From: Debaryomyces hansenii CBS767
Taxonomy: Eukaryota; Ascomycota; Pichiomycetes; Serinales; Debaryomycetaceae
Direction of reading: 5' to 3'
NCBI RefSeq assembly: GCF_000006445.2
Contig: NC_006047.2
Span: 1,116,001 to 1,180,000, forward strand
DNA length: 64,000 nucleotides
In this document: positions 19,597-30,058 of the stretch, piece by piece
Layout: every line of letters begins with the position of its first letter
How positions within the stretch are numbered: position 1 is the stretch's first letter
Translations under genes and position numbers: made by a program
Notes under the pieces: model-generated
Told to the model about the DNA's origin: nothing
The model's database searches: none
What the model saw: only the letters and a program-made list of their open reading frames with translations

Positions 19597-22500
19597 ATGA
19601 GAAGAAGACCAAATGATTCATCGTCGTCCCACCCAAATCAATTAGACTCTACTATAAATGAAGAGTTGAATAATTCCAGAGCGTATAATAGCTATAAGAA
19701 GGGAGGACAATCCGGGGGCCCTAATAACAATAATACAAATAGAATCTCCACTAGTTCGTTCTTCAGCCTTAAGAAGAATAGGAACCAAAGCGTCAATGAT
19801 AGTTATAGTGATACATCATCATTCGACTCGTCGAGCATACTAAGTGGCGGTACGGGGAATTTAAGTCATAATAATAAGCGGCACAATAGTGTAGTGTCGA
19901 CCAATAAATCGAACACGAATATAATACCTACGTCTCAGGTCACTAATTCTAATCACTCTCGGCATGCGTCAACATATAGTATATCTACGGTTTCTAATCC
20001 GTATGAAACTAAGACATCGAGATCAGTACACAACAACGCATTGTCGAGAAAGCCTACCGGCTCTTCCATGATTTCCAAGCCATCATTATCGCTAGCGAAC
20101 GCAAATGAAACATCGAATAGCGGCGTAAATGGGTTCGTGTTAGAAAAGCCCGAACTGGTTTACGAAATTGATAGGATGTTCCGTGATTTGATGGACAAAA
20201 GAGATTTCAAGTCATTACCACCACAGGCCAAACAGGAAATGAATAATTATAGTCCTGATAAGAAATGGATGTTAATTTACCAAGATGCTTTAACAGAGTA
20301 TAAACGTCAAGAGCGAGTAGTTCACAATAAGGAGGAAAATGCCACTCCAGAATTTTATACTAAGTTGTTGCTAGCTAAGACTATTACGGCCCAGCAATTG
20401 AAAAATCTTTGGGTGTCGTTGAGAACTGAACCTATTGATTGGGTTCGGAGTTTCATCTATGACTGTCAGGGTGATGCGATACTATCAGCATACTTGATTA
20501 AAATTCAAGATTCGATCAATCAAAGTGATATAAATGATATTAATGATGATATATTTGACAAGGAGTTCAATACGTTAAAGGCGTTGAAATGTATGATGAA
20601 CCAAAAACTAGGAGCTGAAAGAGTTAGAACTGATGTCAATTTGTATGTTAATGCCGTTTCGGGCTCATTATTATCACCTAGAATCCTTACTAGAAAAATT
20701 GCTGCCGAATCGTTGACTTTTATGATAGCGTACTATAGCCATAATAACGATAATGACAACCAAAATGCATACCACAAGATACTCAGAGCATTGGATAATA
20801 TATCCATGAAGCCATTCTTTGAATTTGAGTCTGGAAATGATGCACCCCAAAGTACTTCATCCAAAAAGAAGTTGGTGAGAAAACCACCAGCGGGGGAATC
20901 TTACAAAAGGTTTGAGTTATGGTTGAAATCGGTAGAGAAGATAATCGATGGTAAAGGAAAATATATGAATTCTTTAGTTGGTGCCAGTGAAGAGTTGAAA
21001 TTTGCATATACAGGCAATTCTAATCAAGGTAATCTTGAAAATCATTTGTTAGAATATTGTCTAGGTACAATGCTATTAATTAATACAATAGTTGAATATG
21101 GAGTTGATTTCAGAGTTAGAATACATTTGAGAGCACAATTTTTTTCTGCTGGCCTTGATAGACTTTTTGCAAAGTTTCATGAATTAAATTATGAAAATTT
21201 AAATCAGCAATGCGCTAAATTCATAGACTTAGCTAACAGTGATGAAAGCTACTTAAAAAACAAAGAACAGATTGATGAAAATCTTGATTTTAACGACCCA
21301 GTTGAATTGGTTGGATCTTTATGGAAGAATATCAAGAATAGTGAGGCACAAGGATTTTTTCTTAGTGCAATACAACATTTATATCTTAATCAATCTGAGA
21401 AGAAAGACGATGCAGATGAACTATTAAGAAGTTTGAAGTTGTTAGATGGTTTAATCCAGAATGTTACTATGGTTCACACAACGAATGATGATTCTGCAGT
21501 GGGAATTGCTATCAATAAATTATTTGCAAGTTTAAGCACAGATGACATGTATAGAAAGGCTATTGAAGAGTCAAGGAACTTTAAGCAAATCGCTGAAGAA
21601 GCCACGGCTGAGAGAGATGAATTATCTAGACAATTGTCAATGGGTGCTGATGGTTTAATTACCAATTTATCCAATGAAATTAAAGAGCAGGAAACTGTCT
21701 TATATAGGACAAGAAGATTAAATGAAGAATTAAGTCAAGAACTAGAAGATTTGAAAAGAAGGCACCTTGTTGAGAAACAAGAGCAGGAATTAGAGATGAG
21801 AGAAATGTTAATTATGCTTAATGATAATGCACTTCTTGAATCAAAGAGAAATGGACCTAAAACAACTGTACTGATTCAAACGAGTAATGAGAAATTAGTT
21901 AAAAAATTACAAAAAGAGATTCATAGAAGAAAAGCCGAGTATAAATTGGACAATAGACAATTTGGTACTCAGGTAGAGCCAAGCTCAAGGTTAAGAGCAT
22001 TAAGAGATCAAATGGGTGATATAGAAAATATGGCTAGAGAATTAGAAATGACAGATTTTGAAACATACGTTGATCCAAGCTTAAATAATGTTGAACTTAA
22101 ACCGGATCCTATAGAATCAAAAGAGTTAACAGAAACTTCCGAAGACGAATTTGAAGATGCAGAATCAACAGCGCAGAGCATTATAGAAGCTCCAGAAGTT
22201 GATATACCCAAAGGTCCACCAAGGCCATGCCGAGAAGATGACTTAGAAAAGCTTGACTCTCTAAGAAAAAAATTATCATCCTTGCAAAGTGAATCAAATG
22301 ACATTATGAAATTCAACAACAGCTCCATGTTTAGTAAGCAAAAATACTTAGCAATGGAAAGATTACGAGAATTGCAAAATAACTTCAAGGATTTTAATAT
22401 AGATTTTAGCGTCGATGATGAAGAGTCTAACTCGTTCAGTTTTGAACATGTTGATCCAAGCATAAAAGCGAAGATCCATGAAGAGTTGGAACAAGTTGAG

Positions 22501-24864
22501 AAATTGAAGAAAAGCTTGGAAATGAAATTATCATCGTTGAACATTAAACCTGCCAATTCCTCTAAACCTGAAAACACTATGCATAGATTAGAAGCGAAAT
22601 ATATGCACGGTAAAAAGCCAATTGCTGAGGGAGCTATTAAATCCACACACGCCAAAGATTATAGAAGACACAGAAATACTACAACAGAAGGTATGGATCC
22701 TAAGTTCCTAAAAGAATTAAGTTCTACGGTTAATAAAGCCATGCCAATTGACGGTTTTGATGATGAGAAGCCAACCAACAATGAAGAAGAGCCAAAAACC
22801 AAGCAGGCTGTACTTCCTCCTCCTCCTCCTCCTCCATTACCACCTTCATTAGATCCTTCTTCTTCAGGCTCAGTCCCACCTCCACCTCCTCCACCTCCTT
22901 TGCCATCAATGCTTGGTGCTTCTGGAAACAATGCTGCGGCACCTCCTCCTCCACCCCCACCCCCACCTCCACCTGCATTTTTATCTAGCGGCTCGGGGTC
23001 ACCTGCTCCACCACCGCCACCACCACCTCCATTCCCTACTGGCAAAGCGCCTAAAGAAATTGAGAGATCAGCTACGGCATCACCAGTTCCTGGTCCATTT
23101 GATAACTATCCAAGGCCGAAGAAGAAGTTGAAACAATTGCACTGGGAAAAGTTTGATAACAACACTTCAAACTCTTTCTGGCAGAATGCTCAAACTAATA
23201 CCATAGCTAATGAATTGATGACAAAGGGGATCTTCGATGAAATTGAACTTATCTTCGCAGCTAAAGAAATTAAAAAATTGGCAACGAAGAAAAAGGAAGA
23301 TATTGATAAGTTAACATTCTTATCGCGTGATGTTGCACAACAATTCGGTATTAATTTGCATTCTTTCAATAATTTATCGGATGAGGAAATTGTGGCCAAG
23401 ATCTTGAGATGTGATAAAGATATTATTACAAACCCTGCTATTTTGGAATTTTTTGGTAAGGAAGACATCGTTGAGGTTACGAATACAATGGCAAGAAATT
23501 TTGAGCCATATTCGACTGACTACAAGATGGATCAAATTTCAAAACCTGATAAGGACCCGAATGAGTTACAGAAACCTGATAGAATATATTTGGAATTGAT
23601 TTATAATTTGCAGCATTATTGGAAATCTAGAATAAGAGCATTAGCAGTTATGTCTTCTTTTGAAAAGGAGTATGATGAACTTGTTTTCAAATTGAGATCG
23701 ATTGACGAAGCAGTGGAAAACATTAAGAATTCACAACACTTGAAAAGTGTATTTGAAATTATTTTGACTGTAGGTAACTATATGAATGATTCTACAAAGC
23801 AAGCACAGGGCTTCAAATTAAGTTCGTTGCAAAGATTAAGCTTCATGAAGGATGACAAAAATAGTATGACATTTTTGCATTACGTTGAAAAAATTGTCAG
23901 GACTCAATATCCACAATTATTAAATTTCTTAGATGACTTGTCTAAGTGCTTGGAGATATCAAAGTTTTCGATTGAAACTATTGCAAACGATTGTAAGGAC
24001 TATGCACAAAGTATCAAGAATGTACAGAGTTCGATAGACATTGGTAATTTGAGTGATGTTTCCAAATTTCATCCTCATGATAAGATCTTAAAGCTGGTTC
24101 TTCCCGTTTTACCTAAAGCGAAGAGAAAGGGAGAATTGTTATTAGATCAATCAGGGTACACTTTGAAAGAGTTCGACCAATTAATGAGATATTTTGGTGA
24201 AGATCCGTCTGATTCATTTGTCAGAAATTCTTTTATTAGTAAGTTTGGTAATTTCGTTAAGGATTTCAAGAGAGCACAAACCGAGAATATTAAACGTGAA
24301 GAAGAGCTTAGGATTTACGAAAACAGAAAGAAACTATATGAAACTCCTAGGAAACGCGTGGAGAATAACGAAGCAAATGATGATAGTGATTCTAATGTTA
24401 TGGATTCGTTGTTAGAAAAATTGAAGGCTGCAGGTCCCAAGGGTGAGCCCTCGTCAGCAAGGAAGAGGGCATTAATGAGAAAGCACTTGTTGGAAGGTCT
24501 GAAAAAAAGTCCCCTGAAAGCAAGTGTACAGCTATCCCCACCGCCGTCTCCCGATTCTCAGGATGAGCATGCATTACTTTCGCCTACTGGTGATGCATTT
24601 TCGTCTCAAATAAATGTGGACCCAGTAGAAACTGATGCAGCCGTGAACGATGAAGAAGTCATAGAGGAAGAAAAGGATGTTGGTTCAAGAGCAAGAGACT
24701 TGTTGAAAGAATTAAGAGGTGTGAACGAAAACAACTCTACTGATCGGATGTCGGCAGCGCTGAAATTCAGACAGGAGCGCCTTAGAAGAAAACTATCAAA
24801 TATTGGGATAGCAAATGATTCGGAACCAACTTCTATTGCAGAGAATGATGAAATTGGAGAATAA
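19597..24864 (+). CDS. BNI1: BNI1 formin, actin cable nucleator
   Basis: Encodes 1755 residues with the full Diaphanous-type layout. A Ser/Asn-rich leader (1-180) is followed by the GTPase-binding and FH3 region (about 185-680, starting PELVYEIDRMFRDLMDKRDF), then coiled coil (about 690-800). The FH1 region (about 1074-1147) has four proline tracts that bind profilin. The FH2 domain (about 1168-1580) opens KKKLKQLHWEKFD and contains GNYMND and GFKLSSLQRL. An autoinhibitory DAD-like MDSLLEKLKAAGP plus basic run starts near residue 1602. Bni1 is released by Rho GTPases and nucleates actin cables for polarised growth. The polyproline DNA is C-rich on this strand, so Gly-rich frames on the other strand are shadows. 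BNR1 is the alternative paralogue, but the layout favours BNI1. Confidence 0.93.
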   Translation: MRRRPNDSSSSHPNQLDSTINEELNNSRAYNSYKKGGQSGGPNNNNTNRISTSSFFSLKKNRNQSVNDSYSDTSSFDSSSILSGGTGNLSHNNKRHNSVVSTNKSNTNIIPTSQVTNSNHSRHASTYSISTVSNPYETKTSRSVHNNALSRKPTGSSMISKPSLSLANANETSNSGVNGFVLEKPELVYEIDRMFRDLMDKRDFKSLPPQAKQEMNNYSPDKKWMLIYQDALTEYKRQERVVHNKEENATPEFYTKLLLAKTITAQQLKNLWVSLRTEPIDWVRSFIYDCQGDAILSAYLIKIQDSINQSDINDINDDIFDKEFNTLKALKCMMNQKLGAERVRTDVNLYVNAVSGSLLSPRILTRKIAAESLTFMIAYYSHNNDNDNQNAYHKILRALDNISMKPFFEFESGNDAPQSTSSKKKLVRKPPAGESYKRFELWLKSVEKIIDGKGKYMNSLVGASEELKFAYTGNSNQGNLENHLLEYCLGTMLLINTIVEYGVDFRVRIHLRAQFFSAGLDRLFAKFHELNYENLNQQCAKFIDLANSDESYLKNKEQIDENLDFNDPVELVGSLWKNIKNSEAQGFFLSAIQHLYLNQSEKKDDADELLRSLKLLDGLIQNVTMVHTTNDDSAVGIAINKLFASLSTDDMYRKAIEESRNFKQIAEEATAERDELSRQLSMGADGLITNLSNEIKEQETVLYRTRRLNEELSQELEDLKRRHLVEKQEQELEMREMLIMLNDNALLESKRNGPKTTVLIQTSNEKLVKKLQKEIHRRKAEYKLDNRQFGTQVEPSSRLRALRDQMGDIENMARELEMTDFETYVDPSLNNVELKPDPIESKELTETSEDEFEDAESTAQSIIEAPEVDIPKGPPRPCREDDLEKLDSLRKKLSSLQSESNDIMKFNNSSMFSKQKYLAMERLRELQNNFKDFNIDFSVDDEESNSFSFEHVDPSIKAKIHEELEQVEKLKKSLEMKLSSLNIKPANSSKPENTMHRLEAKYMHGKKPIAEGAIKSTHAKDYRRHRNTTTEGMDPKFLKELSSTVNKAMPIDGFDDEKPTNNEEEPKTKQAVLPPPPPPPLPPSLDPSSSGSVPPPPPPPPLPSMLGASGNNAAAPPPPPPPPPPPAFLSSGSGSPAPPPPPPPPFPTGKAPKEIERSATASPVPGPFDNYPRPKKKLKQLHWEKFDNNTSNSFWQNAQTNTIANELMTKGIFDEIELIFAAKEIKKLATKKKEDIDKLTFLSRDVAQQFGINLHSFNNLSDEEIVAKILRCDKDIITNPAILEFFGKEDIVEVTNTMARNFEPYSTDYKMDQISKPDKDPNELQKPDRIYLELIYNLQHYWKSRIRALAVMSSFEKEYDELVFKLRSIDEAVENIKNSQHLKSVFEIILTVGNYMNDSTKQAQGFKLSSLQRLSFMKDDKNSMTFLHYVEKIVRTQYPQLLNFLDDLSKCLEISKFSIETIANDCKDYAQSIKNVQSSIDIGNLSDVSKFHPHDKILKLVLPVLPKAKRKGELLLDQSGYTLKEFDQLMRYFGEDPSDSFVRNSFISKFGNFVKDFKRAQTENIKREEELRIYENRKKLYETPRKRVENNEANDDSDSNVMDSLLEKLKAAGPKGEPSSARKRALMRKHLLEGLKKSPLKASVQLSPPPSPDSQDEHALLSPTGDAFSSQINVDPVETDAAVNDEEVIEEEKDVGSRARDLLKELRGVNENNSTDRMSAALKFRQERLRRKLSNIGIANDSEPTSIAENDEIGE

Positions 24865-24969
24865 TTGTCCAACTGTACAAATATTACGTTAATTCACTAT
24901 ATATAAGCATTTAATTAACAATAAACCATTCGAATATATATATATATGTATATTTATTATTGCAATACG

Positions 24970-27900
24970 CTAAATAGATACATTGATATTGCATAATTTT
25001 GATATCTCGTCTAAATCGTAATCTATTAGCTTACCCTTATTGTCTTTATAGTTAAAATATGGCTTGTTAATAGAGCTTAGGCCCTTTCCTGTAACCTTAT
25101 CGGTAAATGGTCTGTTCAAAACTTCAATAAAGGATTCAATCAGTCCATCAATCAGTTTTCCGGTATTCAACGACGTTGAAAGGTCACTTAATTCGTCGCA
25201 TGCACTTGAAGGTAAACGAATTGATGTAATTTCACCATTAATTCCTACGCATAGTATATTCGAATTATCACTTTTCACTTTTGATCCTTCAGATACGTCA
25301 TGATTAACCCAATAAGAATTAAACTTTGAAGCATAAACTCTAGGGATACTAGACATTCTATAAGAAAATAGATTCTTTAAATTGCTATCGTTTGTATTCA
25401 TAATTAATATTGATGAATGTAATTTGTCTCCTGCAATAATGTTTTCATTCAATTCGGTCTGGTTAACAATGCTTTTTGGTGATGGATCCTTATATATAAG
25501 CTTCAATATATCTGAATCCCGATCAACACTCTTGCTATAAAGAAACTGAAAAATCGAATCTAATTTCGTCGTCACTAGAAGCTTATTACTATTTTCAACA
25601 GATAATGAAATAATGTCACTAGTAAGAGTAACAAGTGCAGAAACTGGCTTCAACCGTCTCTCGTCAATATCATATGTAGTTGAATAAATAGTACTACCAC
25701 TGGAGAACAATATTGACGATTCTATTTGTTGAATATGGGTAATGGGTTCTTTATGTTCAAAGGAAGTGAGCTCTGCAACACGAATATATATTGGACTTTC
25801 CCTCGAATCTTGAGCTTTTATTATATCTAAAACTTTAAACGATCCCGCAGAGTTAACGGCGCTTCCTATTAACAACTTTTTGGATATTCTATCTTGTCTC
25901 TTAATAGACCAGATACAAGCCGTTGTTGGTATTTCATCTGCACCAAATATGAATTCATTCAGATCTAAATCCTTTAACCTCGAATTTAGTTCATGATGTT
26001 GTAGGGTTTTCAAAACTTTTCTATCGACAAACTTCAATCGTACTTTTGGATCTTTAGAATTGCACAATACTACAAACGTGGAAATATGAGGTAAATATGT
26101 GAGCTTTCTGGCAGATTCTGCTATGTTTATTTGCCTAATATTTGGCGTCTTAAATGGATGAACAGAACCAATTGTAAACCCTTCTTCTCTAACAAATCCA
26201 AAATATTTCGCCTCTTCACCAACCGCATTATTTCCTAGTCCAAAATTTGGTAATTGTATCATTGTAGAAATTGATCTATCATGCCTTTCATCGAAATAAA
26301 CTTGGAAGGGAAATTCTGAGTCATACAAGTTTAATAACCAGAGACATCTCGAAAGAATGAAAACCATTTTACTCTCATTATGAACAGCCTGGAATCTAAC
26401 AGGCGTGTCACCAATTTTAAGAAAGCTCATGCATCTAAGGGAAAGGTTTGTATCAATAAGAAAATGGATATAATAACCATCTTTGGACCCAACATACAAA
26501 TTTGTCCTTGGACTTAAACTTTGGACAGAATCATGAGGAATTATAAAGTTTGCTCGAAGACCATTATTCTTGTAAGGATTAAAGTCATCTAACACGTATT
26601 CCTTATATTCTAAAATCTGGAGTTCCAGACCAAGCTGATAAACAAAAAGAGAACCGTCGTAACTTCCTGCAATAATACATATTGACGTATTTAAGTCGAT
26701 TAACCTGACCATGGAAGGTTCATAATTAATGTCCAATGACCAAACTAAATCAAGCGCTCCACTATCTTCCAAACTTAAATTGAAATTAACCTCATTATTT
26801 ACCTTGAATAACCTTAAAGACATTCTTTTTTCAATCGTACTCGCCAATATCATAGCCAAGAGACCATTCTGCATATCACAGAATAGAATTCTTTCATTCT
26901 CGAGCCGTGAGGTTAAGCTCAAATCAAACAAGTTTGTGAGTGTAATAGAGCATTGGGAAATTTGGATTAAAATATCTTGGTTTTGGGATATATTCCCAAC
27001 GAATAAAGAAAAATTAGACGCATCTATTGCAGCATCCTCTATTTCGACAAGATATTCATCTTCATGAGGTTGGTATTCTAATACTTTTGTTTCAAATGGT
27101 AAAGAACAAAATAAGTAAAATTTACTTCCTAACGTAATGAAATATAATTGATCAGTCTTACGCAATTGTTCATAGGTTTTACTTCTTCTTGTTGCATTAT
27201 ATCCATTTCTGAGCTGTGTTAGTCTACTTCTTCTACCTATTCCAGTTAATGCCCACAATTCTTGATCTGATCTATTATTTATAGTTCTAGACTTATACGA
27301 GTCAATGATCAGAACATCCAATACTGGAGTCCAATTTTTAAAGTCAGTTATTAACTGTACATTACTATAGTTGGGCTTTTGCGTACTTAACTCTTGTATG
27401 TATTCCTCAGAAAATAACTCCGTAATGTATAATTCTCTACTCGAGCCAGTATCACTACCAAATATCAAGTTAAACTCATTTTCAACCTTTTCCAAAGAAA
27501 AAACTGATATGGGATCTGATACTCGAATTATTGGACGTATTTGGATATTGTTTTCTGTTGTGACTATAGAGTACATAACTCCGTTCTCAGTAGAAAGTAT
27601 AATTTCGTCTGTTTTCGGGCCCATCTGAGAACATATTCGTGTAACTGGTCGATAATAATTTGTAGGAAAAGTTCCAGTAAATGGTACTCGAGTAAATCCA
27701 TAGTTAGCAGACATAATATCATGAACAGTTATAATAACTAGCTCTTTTTCTTTTACAAATAAGAAACTATCATTATTCTTTAAGGATATAATAAATATAG
27801 GGATCTCAAAAGAGTTGTCCAACGGTAAAGCAGTTTTAGCTAAATTATTGTTGATTGTCTCTCCTAAGGTCCACCCATATAAATTTAATTCTAGTCTTCG

Positions 27901-28791
27901 AGATTCGGTAAATGACATAATTAGAAACATAATATGATTATCAACGATGCTATTGTTTAAAGGTTCCGCAAAGCAAGAGTGCAATAGGAGCCCATCGACT
28001 GGAACATTAAAATGTGGCATAAACATTATTCCTGAATCCGTATGTTGACAATTATAGATTCGAAAGACACTACTAGCAGAAGTCGATACAGCTGATAAAC
28101 CACTGGCATGAGAAAATAATGAATAGCCCGAAGATTCGAGCGCAGGTACAGGCAAATCGCTTGATGTGTCCCACCATTGAACAATGAATGGCTTAAAAAT
28201 GCATGATTCGTCTGATTGGTTTTGTCCCTGTATATCATAATCAGTATCTTTGTACTGTCTAGGGACATAATAAATCCTTATCAAGAACAAAAAGCCTGAC
28301 TTCAACGATACCATCAAAGAATCCTCTTCTTGGTTCTTACCGTCCATAACTCCTCTAAGAATGCATGACGACCTTATGGGTGCACTGAAAGAAAACTCCA
28401 CATCGTTAACAAGCATCGATGTCGTTTTCATAATGACCCGTATTGATTTCAATTTTATAGCGGCATTTGGCCCTAAACTACCGCTTTTCACTGTGTCTGT
28501 TGGCGGTGTTTCACCAATGTTGAATAGCAAATCATCATCGTCACTAAATACATCAAATTGCGAGTCCTCTTCTTGTGGACACATGTATTGTTCTCCTTCA
28601 TCGTTCACTGTTACGCTGGGAAGTCCTCGAAAGCGCTTGCCGATATGTACGTGGAAATCTGGAATAATATTGGTAAATATTGGCGAATGCAAAAGAGTTT
28701 GTTTGATCAATGTCTTGGACGTATCGTTCTTTTTAGGACCAATAATAGAGCCTATGTCAATATTAGGATACTCTGGATCGTCTATTTCCAT
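24970..28791 (-). CDS. DDB1/CPSF-A-superfamily protein, possibly Mms1-like
   Basis: Encodes 1273 residues with no membrane span. The sequence is rich in short beta-strand blocks punctuated by G-S/D turns (for example IIAGSYDGSLFVYQLG and NLYVGSKDGYYIHF), as in the triple-propeller proteins DDB1, CPSF160, SF3b130 and yeast Mms1. The segment SCILRGVMDGKN with DSLMVSLKSGFLFLIR near residues 140-175 resembles the N-terminal propeller of that superfamily. An acidic patch (FSDDDDLLF) precedes it. The C-terminus does not match the Rse1 or Cft1 ends that I know. Mms1 is an adaptor in the Rtt101 cullin ligase that acts at damaged forks. Assignment is by general architecture only. It is tail-to-tail with BNI1. 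Confidence 0.4.
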   Translation of the reverse strand: MEIDDPEYPNIDIGSIIGPKKNDTSKTLIKQTLLHSPIFTNIIPDFHVHIGKRFRGLPSVTVNDEGEQYMCPQEEDSQFDVFSDDDDLLFNIGETPPTDTVKSGSLGPNAAIKLKSIRVIMKTTSMLVNDVEFSFSAPIRSSCILRGVMDGKNQEEDSLMVSLKSGFLFLIRIYYVPRQYKDTDYDIQGQNQSDESCIFKPFIVQWWDTSSDLPVPALESSGYSLFSHASGLSAVSTSASSVFRIYNCQHTDSGIMFMPHFNVPVDGLLLHSCFAEPLNNSIVDNHIMFLIMSFTESRRLELNLYGWTLGETINNNLAKTALPLDNSFEIPIFIISLKNNDSFLFVKEKELVIITVHDIMSANYGFTRVPFTGTFPTNYYRPVTRICSQMGPKTDEIILSTENGVMYSIVTTENNIQIRPIIRVSDPISVFSLEKVENEFNLIFGSDTGSSRELYITELFSEEYIQELSTQKPNYSNVQLITDFKNWTPVLDVLIIDSYKSRTINNRSDQELWALTGIGRRSRLTQLRNGYNATRRSKTYEQLRKTDQLYFITLGSKFYLFCSLPFETKVLEYQPHEDEYLVEIEDAAIDASNFSLFVGNISQNQDILIQISQCSITLTNLFDLSLTSRLENERILFCDMQNGLLAMILASTIEKRMSLRLFKVNNEVNFNLSLEDSGALDLVWSLDINYEPSMVRLIDLNTSICIIAGSYDGSLFVYQLGLELQILEYKEYVLDDFNPYKNNGLRANFIIPHDSVQSLSPRTNLYVGSKDGYYIHFLIDTNLSLRCMSFLKIGDTPVRFQAVHNESKMVFILSRCLWLLNLYDSEFPFQVYFDERHDRSISTMIQLPNFGLGNNAVGEEAKYFGFVREEGFTIGSVHPFKTPNIRQINIAESARKLTYLPHISTFVVLCNSKDPKVRLKFVDRKVLKTLQHHELNSRLKDLDLNEFIFGADEIPTTACIWSIKRQDRISKKLLIGSAVNSAGSFKVLDIIKAQDSRESPIYIRVAELTSFEHKEPITHIQQIESSILFSSGSTIYSTTYDIDERRLKPVSALVTLTSDIISLSVENSNKLLVTTKLDSIFQFLYSKSVDRDSDILKLIYKDPSPKSIVNQTELNENIIAGDKLHSSILIMNTNDSNLKNLFSYRMSSIPRVYASKFNSYWVNHDVSEGSKVKSDNSNILCVGINGEITSIRLPSSACDELSDLSTSLNTGKLIDGLIESFIEVLNRPFTDKVTGKGLSSINKPYFNYKDNKGKLIDYDLDEISKLCNINVSI

Positions 28792-29010
28792 AATTGCATG
28801 AATTGACGCTATATTTGTAGCTAGTAGCTAATGGTAACTAAAGAACAATATATATAATAATGTGATGTTTAGGCCATACTAATTAAAATATAACCTGTAA
28901 ACATCTGTGATAAGAAATAACCTGCAACTTCATTTTTCTAACAGTATTCTATGGGAGTTAAGTAATTCTTTATCTTACAATTGATCATTACAAGACCAGA
29001 TTCAATCAAA

Positions 29011-30058
29011 ATGTCTCAAGGATATAACAAGCTATCTTCGGCGGATAGTAAGGTATGTTTTTCACAGTAATAAATTAATTGAGAACCATATTAACTAAAA
29101 TATTATAGGCACAACAAAATGTCCCAGATCTTATTGATCAAGACGGTACGTATTATAAATTCACAGCAGCATAGCTGAACCAATTTCCTCATAGATATCG
29201 AGAAGACTAACTGTTCATCTAGATTTCACGGATCAACAATACGTTGTACCAGATGATTACCAGAATACTGCAAAGACGGCCAAAAGTGCTCCAACACAAC
29301 CACAGCCAGAAGTTGTTCAGCCGCAAATACCTATAGATAGTTCCAATTCACATATGTTCCAAATCAATTTTTACAGAAAGTTTTTTGAATTAGATTCAAT
29401 CACATTTTTCGAGAAAATCAAGCGGGCGTTGAACCCGATCAACAAATCGACGTCCGTTAGTGACGACAATGACGACAATGAGGTGACCGAGCTCTATGGT
29501 TTCATTTGGATTACAGGCACCCTTATATTTTTAATGTTTGTGAGCTCTACTGGAGCAAACATTTTGTCGGAGTGGATCCACTCCGATGACAAGAAATATG
29601 AGTATAGCTTTGAGCTTCTCACGTTGTCAATTTCGCTATTCTACGGCTACAATGTCTTGGTTCCTCTCATATTGTACGTCTTAACAACGTGGGTTTTAAA
29701 GTTTCCTCATAGACTCTCGTTGACCAAATTGATCTCTGTTTATGGCTACACCAATATTTTATGGTTCCCAATCACCGCAATTAATTTTTTGATAGTTGTT
29801 TTTGTCAATAACAAGAGTCATCGTTTGATTTGGAACTTTCTCGAGTGGGCGATAGTATTAGCAAGTGGATTTGTCACTGGATTGAGTAATTTAACCAAAT
29901 TAAGTCCTATTATCAAGAAGAATTCATTAGACTTAACCCAAGAGTCGGCCGTGAATCGAGAAACTAGGCTCTATATGATTATCATGGTTCTCCTAGCAAT
30001 TGCCCACTTACTGTTCACCATTATAGTTAAAATCAGCTTCTTTGGTATATCCGTTTAG
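29011..30058 (+). CDS. YIP5: YIP5-type Yip1-domain Golgi membrane protein (two introns)
   Basis: Three exons are inferred: 29011-29052, 29109-29145 and 29223-30058, giving 304 residues. Intron 1 (56 nt) runs GTATGT to TTATAG with a TTAACTAA branch. Intron 2 (77 nt) runs GTACGT to TCTAG with GACTAAC just upstream. The joined frame opens MSQGYNKLSSADSK and has a QP-rich linker. The Yip1 domain includes the segment FYRKFFELDSITFFEKIKRALNP, an ELYGFIWITGTLIF motif, and five hydrophobic spans. The motif order matches the YIPF1/2 (yeast Yip5) branch. Family members bind Rab GTPases and act in Golgi traffic. The largest intronless frame would start at 29354 and lose about 70 residues. YIP4 is a less likely assignment. 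Confidence 0.8.

Noticed and set aside
22659..23045. Gly-rich frame opposite the BNI1 FH1 region
   Set aside because: It is the antisense shadow of the polyproline codons and has no start context or independent evidence.
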